In this document: positions 43,561 through 55,406 of the stretch, piece by piece
Layout: every line of letters starts with the position of its first letter
Numbering within the stretch: position 1 is the first letter of the stretch
Notes under the pieces: model-generated
Database searches by the model: none
What the model saw: the letters and a program-made list of their open reading frames with translations, nothing else
What the model was told of the DNA's origin: nothing
Position numbers and translations under genes: made by a program
Assembly (NCBI GenBank): GCA_026119935.1
Contig: JALRMH010000033.1
Location: 248,001 to 312,000 of the forward strand
From: Endothia cerciana
Lineage: Eukaryota > Ascomycota > Sordariomycetes > Diaporthales > Cryphonectriaceae
DNA length: 64,000 nucleotides
Reading direction: 5' to 3'

Positions 43561-45927
43561 CGTGACCTCGGCTTTAGGTCGGCCCTCACTTCATTGCGTT
43601 GGATTTTCTGCAGCATCATCGCATTGCCGTGAGCTTGGCACCCTGAGACTCAATAATGGAAATCGGGTTGCAACACTCTTGGAGGGCCAGAGGGTTGAGA
43701 TGATATATCTCCTTGTTGTTATTGGCAAAGACAACAACGAAGTCCGCTGTGAGTCAATGCGAGTAAGAAGCATATCAGGATCTGACTAATCATAACAGGG
43801 GTCATCGCCAGCATCAACAAAGCTCGATATTACCTAATCAATAGTGGTGATGGCTTTGTGGGTCGGTGAGCACTGATCCAAATGATTTAGTCTAAAGAGC
43901 TGAATATATATAAGGATACACTCATTTCCACTTAGATAGATTCAGTAGATATCTCTTTAGTCGTCACTCTAAGTATTCATTCACAGAATCGAATAGCCTC
44001 ACAGCTAGTGGCACTTGCAAGCCATATATAAGGTGTACACCCAACTCCGTTACTGTCAATATAAACCCTCTGGATACTTCTAGGACCCAATGGACCCAGC
44101 AGTGCTCCTCCAATAGTGCATCCAAATCCATTTATGCACATCTAGGCAATCAATCCCTGGTGCTCATGCTCGCAAAACATGCTTGCCTCCTTTTTATAAA
44201 GGCGCGCCGTGCTTCGATATCATTTACTCTATGTTGCACTCGCACCCGCCGCACTCCTCCTTATTCGGCTCTTCCGTATATCCAATCATCCCTTCAAGAT
44301 TGCAGTTATATTGGTACGTCGGGCCAGTACACTTCGTCCTAGTTGCAGCCGCAGACAAAAGAACTTCTGTTTCACAAAACTAAGCACCTTCGTTACCACC
44401 GGACAAGTGATTGAGATGTATGAGGGCGCCGTATTCCAAGTTAATTTTTCAATAGCGCCTTACGCATCCTACTTATACTTGTCATTGATGTCTCGCTCAT
44501 TGCGTGTCTATGTTGTTCTTCGGTCACGCATCAGACGCACCCTGTGGTTCCCAACTTCCGGAAATTATCGTACCATTTCCTCTACAACTTGCTCCTGAAC
44601 TTACAGACACTGGTGGAACGGGGCCTGGTCGCTGACTAGAGGCCGTTTTGCGGTCAGTAGCACTCTATCATCAACCACTACTAGGTAGTACGTATATAAG
44701 ACATAGATAACAACCCTCAATAACAGTATTGTGTACATGTGATGTGGTAGGGTTAGACTTGGAATCTTGGTTGTTATATTTAACCCATGAGTTCACCAAC
44801 AGCTGTACCGGGAATGGGGCACTAGTACGGCTACGTTCGAAATTGGTTAAGGAAGCCTTCTATGAGCTACTCATATCATGCTCGTTGGTGATGTGTTCCC
44901 GGCCAGGAGGACAACATCGATGCGAAACCCACAAGGCTGAGAAGCCGGAGTGGGTTCGTGAGATGTTTGTGAAGTTCCGACCCCCTAGAGCTGATGGGTA
45001 GAGAACCCCGACAAGGTGGACAAGTAATCAATATCTCAATCATCCACCAGTCAAGACATTCTGAGAAAGCCTCCGTTTGGGTTTAAGTTCAGTAAACCAT
45101 GTGTCCGATCTAACAGTCGCGATTCTTCAAGCATGATTCTCGCCGGGTTAGAATTGCGGCATAGATTTCGGAGTCAGTTCTTCTACTGATAAGGCTGAGC
45201 TCCAGGACCGCATCACAGGCACTACTATGTACATGTATTCCTCAGTTTCCCCCTTTGGCTGCGACTATAAATCAACCTGTCCGGTTCAGAGTCCAGCCGC
45301 ACGTTGACAACGGATAAGACACAGCAGCGCCCATGAAGATAATCATCCACTGACGATGTTGATGGGGCAAATGCAAGCACTACTACATATGGAGACCACC
45401 AGCCAATCTTTTGTCCACAAAGACTCATAGCAGGCTCGAGTCGCCCGAATTTGCGCTGGTCATGCATGCTGTCACTCTCGCTGTCGATGGCACCTGGCGA
45501 CCTCACTGTCAAGAATCAAGATGAACCTTAACAAAGGATCACATCCCGACGCTCCGGTCTCCACGGTGGGGCGACAAAAGGGTCCTTTCCCCCGGTTTGA
45601 TACCACGCTGCCGGTTCAGAGCGGAGCAAAGTTACTCAGTAGTGTACCGAAAAAGCCGAATGTGTATCGCCTCCGCCGGGGATTTGCAACATTTCCTTCT
45701 CGGGGATTGCTTACGGATTTTAACGTCAAATGGCCACTTCCTCCTCTGCGGCACAGGCTTTGGCATGGAGAATCTACTCATACCCTCTTGTCCCTACACG
45801 AAGACACCATATCGAATCTCTCTCATGTTCCAACGCGAAGCGAGGGCGACGGCTTTTCACCAGACTCTTCCTTTGGGTGTTGTTCCGATCCTTTGAAGAT
45901 TGAGCCCAGGAAACAACTTCCATCAAA
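43561..45927. other. 2.4-kb non-coding region
   Basis: No supported gene. Moderately AT-rich, with TATA-like tracts near 43904-43912 and 44023-44031. An open + frame at 44729-45001 (ESWLLYLTHEFTNSCTGNGA... in part) has a protein-like composition but no recognisable family. The right end should contain the promoter of the hydrolase gene. Confidence 0.45.
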
Positions 45928-47291
45928 ATGGCTGCAGCTTTCGAGAGATTCATCCAACAGCTCGTGGACGAGCGCAAGATCCCCAATGCCATCTTCTACG
46001 CGTCAGATGCCGCTGGTGACTTCCAGTATCACAGCGCCTTTGGCTATGCCTCATTTGAGCCAGGTGCACAGCCGATGGCCGAGGGTGCATACATGTGGGC
46101 AGCGTCATGCACCAAACTTCTCACCAGCATCTCGGTGATGAGGCTCGTCGAGGAGGGCCGCCTTTCTCTGGATGACTCGGTCTATGACATCCTCCCTGAG
46201 CTCGCCGAGCTCAAGATCATCAAAAGGGCGGAACCGACGCCCGAGTATGAGGCCCCGAAGAACAGGATTACCTACCGGCACCTCTTATCACACACTTCGG
46301 GCCTTGGGTACGATTTCATGCATCCCTTGTTGGGTGCGTGGCGGCAGCAGTCCCCACGCGAGGTCGGGCCTGTGCCGAAGTACTTCAGCATGCCGTTGCT
46401 CTTTGAGCCCGGCTCGTCTTGGATTTACGGCTGTGGTCTTGATTGGGCCGGCCTCGCTGTCGAGCGGTTGACGGGCATGGGACTTTCGGAGTACATGGAG
46501 AAGATCATATTCAATCCAGTGGGTGTAGAGCAAGATGGGATCACGTTCTTCCCTCTGAGAGTGCTAGGATCGCAACTTGCGACAATGACGCAGAGGACTG
46601 AGGACGGCAGCTATGTCGCAGGAGCCCAGTAGGTCCAAGCCCCTTGATTCTGGTTCCGCCTTCTGGCAGGGGTTGTCTCCTATCGGGAGAGACGAGAGCT
46701 GTCTCTTAGGAGTGCAACTTCCCTACTCCCCGGCCAAGTCCCGTGGCTCTTCGGATGGGTCGGAATTCACTCGAGAGCGGATGCTGACCCTCGCTATGGT
46801 TCAGGGGCAGCCAAAACCCATCAACGACGGAGCATTGCTACGGTGGCCAGGGAAGCTTCATTCGTGGAGGTGGCTACGCCAAGACCCTTCGAAGCTTGCT
46901 GGCCGGCAACGAGAAGCTGCTGAAGCGGGCGACTGTGGTCGAGATGCTCAGGCCGCAGCTCGATGCGGCGCAGAAGAAGTCGATGAACGACCTCGTCTTC
47001 TCTGTGCCAATCTTGACGCGGGTTGTAGCCCGTGGTATTGAGGAGGGAAAGATGGATCACTGTCTCTGTGGTATCGTCGATGTTGAGGGCAAGCCAGGCT
47101 GGCGAGGAAAGGGGACAGTGATGTGGGGAGGGGCCCCAAATCTCGCCTGGTTTTTGGATCGTGAGAACTCCCTGTGTGGAATGCAGGGAGCGCAGCTTCT
47201 GCCATCAGGTGATCCGGTGTATCTGGACGTCAGTTTCGAGTTCGAGAAAGCCATGCACGAGCTGGCTGGCAAGATCTCGTCAAGAGTATAG
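45928..47291 (+). CDS. Serine beta-lactamase-family hydrolase/transesterase
   Basis: Proposed exons 45928..46628 and 46805..47291; 395 aa. The protein begins MAAAFERFIQQLVDERKIPN and has the catalytic SxxK motif as SCTK in MWAASCTKLLTSISVMRLVE, the family HLLSHTSGLGYDF segment, and the second-motif tyrosine in WIYGCGLDWAG. The second exon continues YGGQGSFIRGGGYAKTLRSL and ends VMWGGAPNLAWFLDRENSLC, where the third-motif HG/KTG region is expected. Fungal members include esterases and transesterases (LovD-like) rather than true beta-lactamases. The first exon would stop at 46630, so a 176-nt intron with donor gtaggt and acceptor ttcag is needed. It is long enough that a small extra exon could be hidden. 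No biosynthetic core gene is nearby. Confidence 0.82.
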
Positions 47292-49033
47292 CCCGCGACA
47301 TAAAGATGACACTCGGCAGGGACAAGCGGCTGTCAGCCAGGCACAACACCCGCAGAGGCAGCACTGGAGAATCCTTTCTCATTCACCGACTTTTGGGATG
47401 ATTCCTGGCCCCATACGTGGAGAGTGGGAAGAAGGAGGGCTGACAAAAATATGCATCCTCAACAAAATAAAAAATAAAAAATCGGCAGCGTTGTCCTGAA
47501 GGATGTTTCCCTTTTAGCCTTACCCACGCTCGTACACGCTGCTCTGCCCGATACTCCTCCGAGCGCCCTCTACGCTGACCCTGCAGCCTCTCTTGTTTAG
47601 GGCTATCCGCTGGGCCGTCAGTTCGCCCAGCTCTCGAGCTCACGTTCGCTTTCCTTCCACGCTGGTCCCTATATCATCTTGGTCTGTTGTCATTGGCCCT
47701 AGCACGAGTGGAACTGGGGGTGGACGTAGATGGAGGACAGGTTGCTTCACGAACTAGGCCAGTGGGTTCGGCTAACGTGTCTATGTGGCGCGAGAATTGC
47801 AGGCTCACGACAAACCCAGGCCGTCGTCTTCCTTCGCCCCATTCGAATCGCATGTGGTGAGAATCCTTCGGGGCCTTTTAGCATAGCAAGTTGTCTGTTG
47901 TCCGGCCAAAATACACCCGCGCCAGCAAGCGCCTGCCCCCCACCCCCCCCCCCAGCAGCGTCAATCGCAAACCTTATTGCTGAGGGCTGCGAGCCATTCC
48001 CACACAGCTCATCACTCCTACAATCCTTCTCTGTCGGGCTGCCACCGCTCTTTCATCGTGGCGTGCGACCCGACGCCAGAAAAGTTCCTTGCGCCGCCGA
48101 CTGTCGAGTAGGGCCCTCCCGCGACCCCTCTACTACGTCGCCGCCGGCCTATCGGTGGCCGAGTAAGGCAATCTACTAATCAAGACCATGGCTCCTTGAC
48201 TCCGTGCATCTGAACCGGATAGACGCCATTGTGACGAGGCGGCCAGGTAGATGCATGCAGCCGCCTTGATTGGCTAGCCGCCTGTGCCGCTATGCGAGTA
48301 CGCGGCGCTTACGGGCTCGCACATGCATCGAGCTAGACCAGAGCCCACCCTGATCGTAACCAACCACGCCATTGGCGTGGTTGGGTAGGATTCTGGTGCC
48401 TCGACGACAGGGAGCATCTGGGGAACGGGGCCACCCTTCAGGTCTGGTCAGGTCAGGTCAGGTCAGGTCAGAACCTTCACAAGGTCCTCATGGTCGCCAG
48501 ATCTCCCGGTTCTCCAGCCATAGTAGCACTCGGTCTAGGCCCGGATCTGTGTTCCGCGGGACACTTCTCCTGGACCACCTCCTCTTTCTTCCCTGATCTG
48601 TCGCGTCTATTGTGTGCTTCTCCGCATTAGCTTACCGGCGCTTCTTATCGAGAGTTTCTCGGGTCTTTGTTCTGGTCCTGCCGAAGGGAAGCTGCCGGTC
48701 ACACTCTTCCCTGTTACATTATATAGCCGCCAGCTCTGTTCTCCCCGGAATTTCTCCCAACGCTCAGAAACATTTGCCGCCGCGATCCTATGCTGTCGGT
48801 GTCCTGGGAGCCATCCACGGCCATAGCCACACTCATCTGACATCTGACGTCTGCCGAAGCATCCTCAAACCGGGTTGTTTCATGTTTCGCATTTCATCGT
48901 GTGATCCACCTTGGGCCAACATCAACTCAATCTTAAAGGCAACCGCTCGCTTTGGTCGACTCGTTGGCTGCTACGGCTCTGCCCCTTGGTTCGCCTTGTC
49001 GTCTATTCTCCCCTTGTCCGCTTTCACTACAGC
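47292..49033. other. 1.7-kb intergenic region and leader of the next gene
   Basis: No supported gene. Contains an 11-nt C run (47943-47953) and five tandem GGTCA copies (48446-48470). The part from about 48550 on is C/T-rich and probably the promoter or leader of the gene at 49034. Confidence 0.5.
48446..48470. repeat. (GGTCA)5 tandem repeat
   Basis: Five perfect copies of ggtca, preceded by a ggtct variant. The unit resembles half-sites bound by some zinc-finger factors, but it may be simple slippage. Confidence 0.95.
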
Positions 49034-50503
49034 ATGTCGGGTCGCCAGAACCCACCGCCGAAGAGACCTAGGCTGTCTCTCCAGATCAAGGCGATATCAA
49101 GCGGGCCCAACCTCCGAGCCTCGAGGACTATCGCTGCCGTTGTTAACCCGACATCACCAACCTCTTTCAACACCCTCTCGAATGTGTACGCCACGGCGAT
49201 TGACCGCTCGACGCCGGTGACTGCCATCGACACCAAGCAGCCCCTCAAGCTCCAGACACAGAATCTGGCGCAGACCCCCTATGGAGCTCCTACACCTTTC
49301 GTCTCGGGACCGGAGACGCCTCTCACGGCACAGCCGATATCTCCGGCTGTGGCGAGCCTCCAGGATGTCTGCTTCCCGAGCACAATGACAGCGACGCCTC
49401 CCATGTCCGCGGGACCGGTCGATGGCAACGAGACGAAGTCCTTCCCCTTCAGCTCGGCGGATGCAACGGCATCAATAGCGCCGACAAACGCCCCTCCAAC
49501 CTCGCTAGCGCCAACGACCTCTCACACGGCCACCACCGCTCCGCATCACCGCCGGAACACCCTACCGCTCGCGGTCTCCAGGCCCAACGCCTCCCTTCCG
49601 TACGTCCGTAACCGCTCCCTGCACTCCATCCTCCGTAATTCGCCCCTGCCGCCGCCCACCGCGCGGACACCCATCTCGCCCCGCCGCCAGTCCCAGCGCC
49701 AGGCCGAGAAGGCCACCCGCCGCGTCTGCTACGAGAGTCCCATCGAGCACATCATCACGACGAACGAGTACGTGACGTCGCACATCGACCTGCTCCTCGC
49801 CGAGGACACCTCGCCATTGTCGACCACCCAGCCAGCCACTACCGCGGTTCAGTTCTCGCCCGCGGACGAGGCGAAGCGCGATGGCGGCATGACACCGGGC
49901 CCCTTTGAGGAGATGAGCAGGCGGATGGCGGGCTTGGTGGCACGGACACCGACGTCGCCTGTGAGTGGGAGTCCGGCTGGAGTGAGGAAGAGGAGGAGAA
50001 AGGAGAGGAACAGGCGGTGGGTGTGGACAATCGGGAACGAGGAGGAGGAGGGGGCAGAAGAAGAGGTCGATGGGGCCATTGCTGCCCTGAGGGCTGCCGC
50101 GAAGGCTCAGAGCGAGGGCGAGGCTGGTGCTGGCACTTCCCGGGTGTTGGCAGGGTCCAGTATGCCGCCCGCGATGGCTCGGTCCATGGTGCAATCGCCG
50201 ATGGATATCGCCACGCCGAGCATCGAGACCTTCGAGGAGGCTGATGATGCAATGGCGGATGTGACGATGTCTGATTCCGAGGTGCAGGGGTCATCGTTGG
50301 TGGAGGTAGACCCCAGGAGGGCTATTAGTTTGACGCCCAGCGAGATGGACGTCGATATGATCACCCCGACGGTACCGAAAAAGAACCATCTGGAGTCAGT
50401 AGTCTCGAGGCTGGCAAGGGAAGAGTCGGAGGGCTTATTCAATCCGGTGACGGGGAGTCGGCAGGATACGCCTGTGCCTGCTGAGATGGCGACGACAGGA
50501 TGA
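49034..50503 (+). CDS. Ser/Thr/Pro-rich protein of unknown function
   Basis: Single exon of 489 aa, starting at the ATG in agcATGTCGGG; the frame runs upstream without an earlier ATG. The N-terminus MSGRQNPPPKRPRLSLQIKA has a nuclear-localisation-like KRPR. The middle is rich in Ser, Thr and Pro and probably disordered, with many S/TP sites. A compact, likely conserved block is RRVCYESPIEHIITTNEYVT followed by SHIDLLL. Later come a basic cluster KRRRKERNRRWVWTIGNEEE and acidic Met/Asp-rich segments. I do not recognise a family. The features fit a nuclear regulatory protein controlled by proline-directed kinases, which is speculation. Codon use is like that of the neighbours. Confidence 0.75.
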   Translation: MSGRQNPPPKRPRLSLQIKAISSGPNLRASRTIAAVVNPTSPTSFNTLSNVYATAIDRSTPVTAIDTKQPLKLQTQNLAQTPYGAPTPFVSGPETPLTAQPISPAVASLQDVCFPSTMTATPPMSAGPVDGNETKSFPFSSADATASIAPTNAPPTSLAPTTSHTATTAPHHRRNTLPLAVSRPNASLPYVRNRSLHSILRNSPLPPPTARTPISPRRQSQRQAEKATRRVCYESPIEHIITTNEYVTSHIDLLLAEDTSPLSTTQPATTAVQFSPADEAKRDGGMTPGPFEEMSRRMAGLVARTPTSPVSGSPAGVRKRRRKERNRRWVWTIGNEEEEGAEEEVDGAIAALRAAAKAQSEGEAGAGTSRVLAGSSMPPAMARSMVQSPMDIATPSIETFEEADDAMADVTMSDSEVQGSSLVEVDPRRAISLTPSEMDVDMITPTVPKKNHLESVVSRLAREESEGLFNPVTGSRQDTPVPAEMATTG

Positions 50504-52348
50504 ATGAGCATATCCGATCTGCCCGTCGAAGCGGACGGCAGAAGGCTCAGGAAGCCAGGGCATAGCAAACGGAGCAACATAATCGTGTTCAGGAAACATT
50601 GGGCCATGGCTGGGCACAGCGTTTCAAGCATTGGCGGGCGGGCGTGCATCACAGTCAAGGAAGTTAGGAAGGAGTATTCATAGCGCGGGTTGGTTTTCCA
50701 CTGGTGTTATCTGTGCATTTCCATAGGCGGTCATGATAGCACGCACAGGAGCATACGAGCAGGACAGATTCGAGTATGAGAATGAATAATGTGAAGAGGA
50801 CTGTTCGCTACCGGCACCCCAGAGCATCCCACAAGACTGATCATCTATTGCGGAACACCATTCATCTGGAATCATGGGCCCAGGGTGACTGTCAGGCCCC
50901 GTGCGCTGGTTGTTTCCAGCATCTGTATCATGCGTTCTGACCTCCAATGAGCTGACTAACGTGATGCCACTACGCAGGAGGTGGACTAGGTGAGGCTCCA
51001 CGTTTCAACCAATCATCTTACACGGATCCTACCGACTCGGCGAGGCTGCCCGCGGGTGGACCCCCCTCGCCCGTGGCGCCATGTTTGCAGCCGGAGGATA
51101 GGCCATGGGACTAGTTATTCTCGCAGGCATAGAGATAACATACTTCCTGAGGAAGCATCCTAACCCAAGAATTAAGATGAAAACGCAGGCTTGTGCAGCG
51201 TGAACTGAGGAACTGCAAGCATCCTCTGGAAGACCATCTCACTGCTGGCGTCCATCAAGGAGGATCTAGGAATATCAAGTGCTTATTAACACAGGATATG
51301 TTATCTGACTGGTCCATCAGGGATGCCCATTACGTTAGCATCCAGATTCTCGAGAGAAGGGCTATAGGGGCTGAATATACCGATTGATCTCCGGTCCGTC
51401 TCAACAGGTGGCTGATTGGTGGAAGTGTTCTAGGTTGCATGGATATGTTCAGTATCAAACCACTGCAGTTGAAGCAGAGCACAGTATGTAATTCTGAGAT
51501 GACTCAATACCTGAAGTGATGAGATTGTTGGTTGTTCTGTGTGCAAATGAGGCCAAAGCCTGAAAATGGCTACACCGGACCATGCGGCGTGTATTACAAT
51601 CACTATTGCGCTGGCGAACACTGGCCGCGCTTTGCGAAGCGGAACCCTAGGGCCATCCCAAGTATCGTGTATCTCCAGATGATCAAGGTACCAGGCAACT
51701 TACCAACAAATTAACATCCCAGACGGTATTCCAGTACCAAGAAAACAAGGCGTCAGGCAAGGCGAAAGTCCAGGATGGGTATCATCATAAGAAAATCAGA
51801 AAAAAGTCCACCTTGTCATATCCAAACAGACTCCGAACTCTCAGCCGCACTCTAGAGGCGTGACTCTGTCGAAGTAGATTGATCTATACTCTAGTGTGTT
51901 CATCCTCGAACGCATGCCGTTGTTTCTTCACTCATTTGCCTGTGTCGGGAAAGTTGAACGGCTGCTCATGAGTTGCCCGTGACAACGCAGGTCATCTTCA
52001 TTAGTGTCTTATCACCAGTACCTAGTAAGTAGATGATTACCAGTGCATCATGCACGCAGGTAAGCAACCCGTGTGGCCCAATGAACAGCAGAACCTCACA
52101 CCGGATCGACCTGATTCGAGCACTCTGCATAAGCGAGAGGCTATGATCGTGGCTTATGCTGCAATCTGGCTCATATGAGTACAGAAGAGCTGAAGGTCCA
52201 GCGTGACAGTCCACCCGAGCACGTACAACTCATGTGCTTGTCCCATGGCCTTGGCACATAGCAAGACCATTCTTCGGTCTCTACATGCAAATTTATCTTT
52301 CGCTCTCTGACTGCCGCTACATACACCGATTACTTTGTCGTTGACACG
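50504..52348. other. 1.8-kb intergenic region
   Basis: No open frame with family features, no strong repeat. It separates the unknown gene from the HET gene, and the right end should hold the HET promoter. Confidence 0.5.
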
Positions 52349-54574
52349 ATGACACTTTTAGGAACCGAACGGGACGCTTTGCTGGCGTCTCTCCCAAACG
52401 CTCACACCTCGCCTCCCAAGCCACATCTGAAGCCGCGGTCGCGAGATAGCAAAGCGGATCACGAGCAGATCCGTCTCTGGGTTCAAGAATGTAATCTACG
52501 GCATCCAAATGATTGTATTGCAACCCCTGTCTCATCTCGCAGCTCATATCAGATACCCGACTGGGTGATCGATATACACGACGCTTGCATTGTACCAGGG
52601 GACACGATCAATAGGTATACGGCACTCAGCTACCGCTGGCCTCGAGAGCCCGGACTATTACTTGAAAGCAATATTCTGTCACAGTTCAGAACACCAGGAT
52701 TTCTATCAAGGGGCTCCTCAGAATCGAGAATACCACACAAGATCCAAGATGCCATATCTCTCACCAAGGCAGTCGGAGAACGGTACCTGTGGGTTGACCG
52801 GTTCTGCATTATTCAAGACGACGACAACAGCTTGAAACAGGTGGATAAGATGCACGAGGTCTACTCGGGAGCATATCTCACCATAATTGCGGCCACCTCT
52901 GGAAGTATATACGGCAGATCTCCACGGCTTGGTGGACCGGCAGCGGGCCGGGTTCGCCATGACGCAGCCTTTGAGTCCCTCCCGTTCAGGTACTTCAGGA
53001 ACAATTCGCCAAGCATGCAGCTTCTCATGAGGAACTCGGCTCAAAGACTCCCGGGAGCATCGGTAGTGCAACACATCCAGGATGCCGAGGAATCATCCCG
53101 GCAGCAAGCCCTGATTCATGAGCATTACGCCAGGCTGTCTCGCTCCGAATGGGGATCGCGAGGCTGGACCTACCAAGAGCAAATTCTGTCGGCTCGTGCG
53201 GTCATGCTGGTGGACGACGACATGTTCTGGGACTGTCAGTGTGCACTGTGGGATTGCAATGGTCTCGATCCAGCCACCGCTGGACGCAACGACCAAGAGT
53301 ATCGCCTGCTCGGCAGGAGGCTGAGGTCAGGAGCCGAACAAGACTTCGGTCTATATATTGACTTGGTCTGCCCCTACAACAAGCGTGACCTTGGGAACCC
53401 TAACGATGTCATACGTGCTTTCACAGGCATCCTCAATTCCCTGAGGCCAGCCTTCTCAAGCCATTTTGTATCGGGCGTCCCGGTGAATTTCCTCGACCAC
53501 GTACTGCTCTGGCAGCCTCTGACAAAGGCAACTCGCCGTCATGCTAAGGGCATCCCTTCTTGGTCTTGGTCAGCTTGGCAGTGCGAGGTCGATCCATACA
53601 GTCTCAGGACCGGCCTGGCAGGAATAGACGAACGGAAAGCTCAGGAACGAGTGGCGACCTGGCGGACTCATCACCTGGTCGATTGGTCTATGGTCTCATT
53701 GAAAGACTCACCGCACGTGGCAATTTCGTCCCTACTCCCAGCATTTGCGGGAATACGCATGGCCGCGGCTTGGGTAGGAATGCTATCGCGGGTTCCTGAT
53801 CCCTTCCGATTCCCTGCTCCCGTATGCTCGGTTCCTGCCCTACATTCGACAGATAATGGTGTCTTGTTATCCGGTGAGGTGGAGAGGGCGTTCCTTTGGA
53901 CAGCAAGGGTTGTGATGGAAATCTTCGAGAATGATAACGGATGTCGAAGATTCGAGGCTGCGTCAAAGGAGGATGCCTTCGAAGCTGCAGACCGGGAAAG
54001 AGAGTGGTACTATACGTCACCCCTAACGAGCGAGGACTTACGGGAGAGGGAGAACGAGCAGTGCGGCACTCTGGTGCTCGAGGATATGTTTGGCAGATTC
54101 GCCGGTCTCATCCGCCTAATGGACGAGCGGCATAAGGATGTGGAACCCAGGTTCCCCAAAGTCATTGAGCTCATTGCCATCTCTGCCGGAAGCGCCGAAT
54201 ATTCAGATCTTCCCTCGGCATATGAAGAGCGCTGCTATCAAGAGAGATGTTACAGTCTCAAGCACAACCGTCGGCCTTTTGAGCCCGGGGTGATTGAGTA
54301 TTTTGGCCCGCCAAAATGCAATATCTGCGGCGACTCTGGCGATTCCACTTGCGGACGTCCCCCAGATCCGATCTTCCAACAGGGGCGTGATTGGGATGCC
54401 GCCAGAGAAGTCATCGATGGTGATGTGGACCTCAACCCTGCAACGTATCACTTTTACAATGTGATGTGGATCGAGAGGGAAGATGCTATAGCATACAGGC
54501 GCGGCTGCGGGCGTGTACCCAAAGAAATCTGGGACTATTGGGCTTTTCCAGCAGCACAAATCGTCCTTGGATAG
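52349..54574 (+). CDS. HET-domain (heterokaryon incompatibility) protein
   Basis: Single exon of 741 aa. The HET domain covers about residues 85-290 with its three blocks: YTALSYRWPREPG, then ERYLWVDRFCIIQDDDNS, and RGWTYQEQILSARAVMLVDD followed by MFWDCQ. The domain is TIR-like and is found in fungal proteins that trigger cell death after fusion of unlike hyphae; many genomes hold dozens with no known partner. The C-terminal half has no repeat array (no WD40, ankyrin or NACHT) and includes a Cys-rich patch CNICGDSGDSTCGRPPDP near residue 660. The gene appears intact. The start is the first ATG of the frame and precedes the domain by about 85 residues. No obvious allorecognition partner lies next to it. 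Confidence 0.88.
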   Translation: MTLLGTERDALLASLPNAHTSPPKPHLKPRSRDSKADHEQIRLWVQECNLRHPNDCIATPVSSRSSYQIPDWVIDIHDACIVPGDTINRYTALSYRWPREPGLLLESNILSQFRTPGFLSRGSSESRIPHKIQDAISLTKAVGERYLWVDRFCIIQDDDNSLKQVDKMHEVYSGAYLTIIAATSGSIYGRSPRLGGPAAGRVRHDAAFESLPFRYFRNNSPSMQLLMRNSAQRLPGASVVQHIQDAEESSRQQALIHEHYARLSRSEWGSRGWTYQEQILSARAVMLVDDDMFWDCQCALWDCNGLDPATAGRNDQEYRLLGRRLRSGAEQDFGLYIDLVCPYNKRDLGNPNDVIRAFTGILNSLRPAFSSHFVSGVPVNFLDHVLLWQPLTKATRRHAKGIPSWSWSAWQCEVDPYSLRTGLAGIDERKAQERVATWRTHHLVDWSMVSLKDSPHVAISSLLPAFAGIRMAAAWVGMLSRVPDPFRFPAPVCSVPALHSTDNGVLLSGEVERAFLWTARVVMEIFENDNGCRRFEAASKEDAFEAADREREWYYTSPLTSEDLRERENEQCGTLVLEDMFGRFAGLIRLMDERHKDVEPRFPKVIELIAISAGSAEYSDLPSAYEERCYQERCYSLKHNRRPFEPGVIEYFGPPKCNICGDSGDSTCGRPPDPIFQQGRDWDAAREVIDGDVDLNPATYHFYNVMWIEREDAIAYRRGCGRVPKEIWDYWAFPAAQIVLG

Positions 54575-55406
54575 CTGGAACCTCCGAATTTGGTACCCGG
54601 CCGTGGGGGAACGACAGGTATTGGGTTGTTCTTCCGATATACCGACAAGGTCGGGGGGGGAGGGGGCGGTAAGCGGGTGTTTGCCTTAGCTTGAGGTGGA
54701 TGGATGTTCTTATATCGACGATGAGGTGGTGGCACTTACGCAGAAACACAAGCATTTATATGTGTCCGGTGAGTCGCATTCCAACTGATGATGAACCAGA
54801 TAAACGTGAAGGAGGAAGCTTCGGAGACAGTCGGATGTCAAGATAGAAATCAGTATAGTAAAGCACAATGAGAGGATGAGTCTCCGAGGAAAAGGTAGGG
54901 ATGACACATTGAACATCGTTTAGGGATACCAGGGCTAACAACATCTCGAGGTGAACTACCTTATCGACGGACGCCTCAAACATAACACTAAAATATTTCT
55001 CAACCAAGGCTCGTCGAAAATTCGCGGAAGGCTCCTATCTAGGGTCATAAGTCTGTTGATTCGCCTTGGGGGTTCTCTTCTGGTGTGCACGTTTCCCATC
55101 TGGCAGCCCAACTGCCTCTCGACTTTGTCGACAACGGGAAGGACGCCGCCGACTCATGAAGTCTCTATGCCCCCCCAGTGACTGTCGAGAGGGCTCGACT
55201 GCAGAATAGCTTCAGTAAACGGATGCATTCTTTCTTGCACTGGAGGGGAGAACACAGCCATCGGAGTTAGGGTTTATAGCAGTTCACAACGCCGAAATGT
55301 ACGACGTATGATTAGCGACGTCACATGCCCCCTCATACTCCATTTCCAACATCCAACTCCAGTCATCTGAGACGGTCTAACACGTATGCTCACAGGTAAT
55401 TTCAAG
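54575..55406. other. Intergenic region HET to SDR
   Basis: About 830 bp with no supported gene. A short G-rich patch (tcggggggggagggggcgg) lies at 54650-54669. Confidence 0.5.

Noticed and set aside
48911..49033. Upstream extension of the 49034 gene
   Set aside because: The frame at 48911 starts with TTG; no ATG occurs before 49034.
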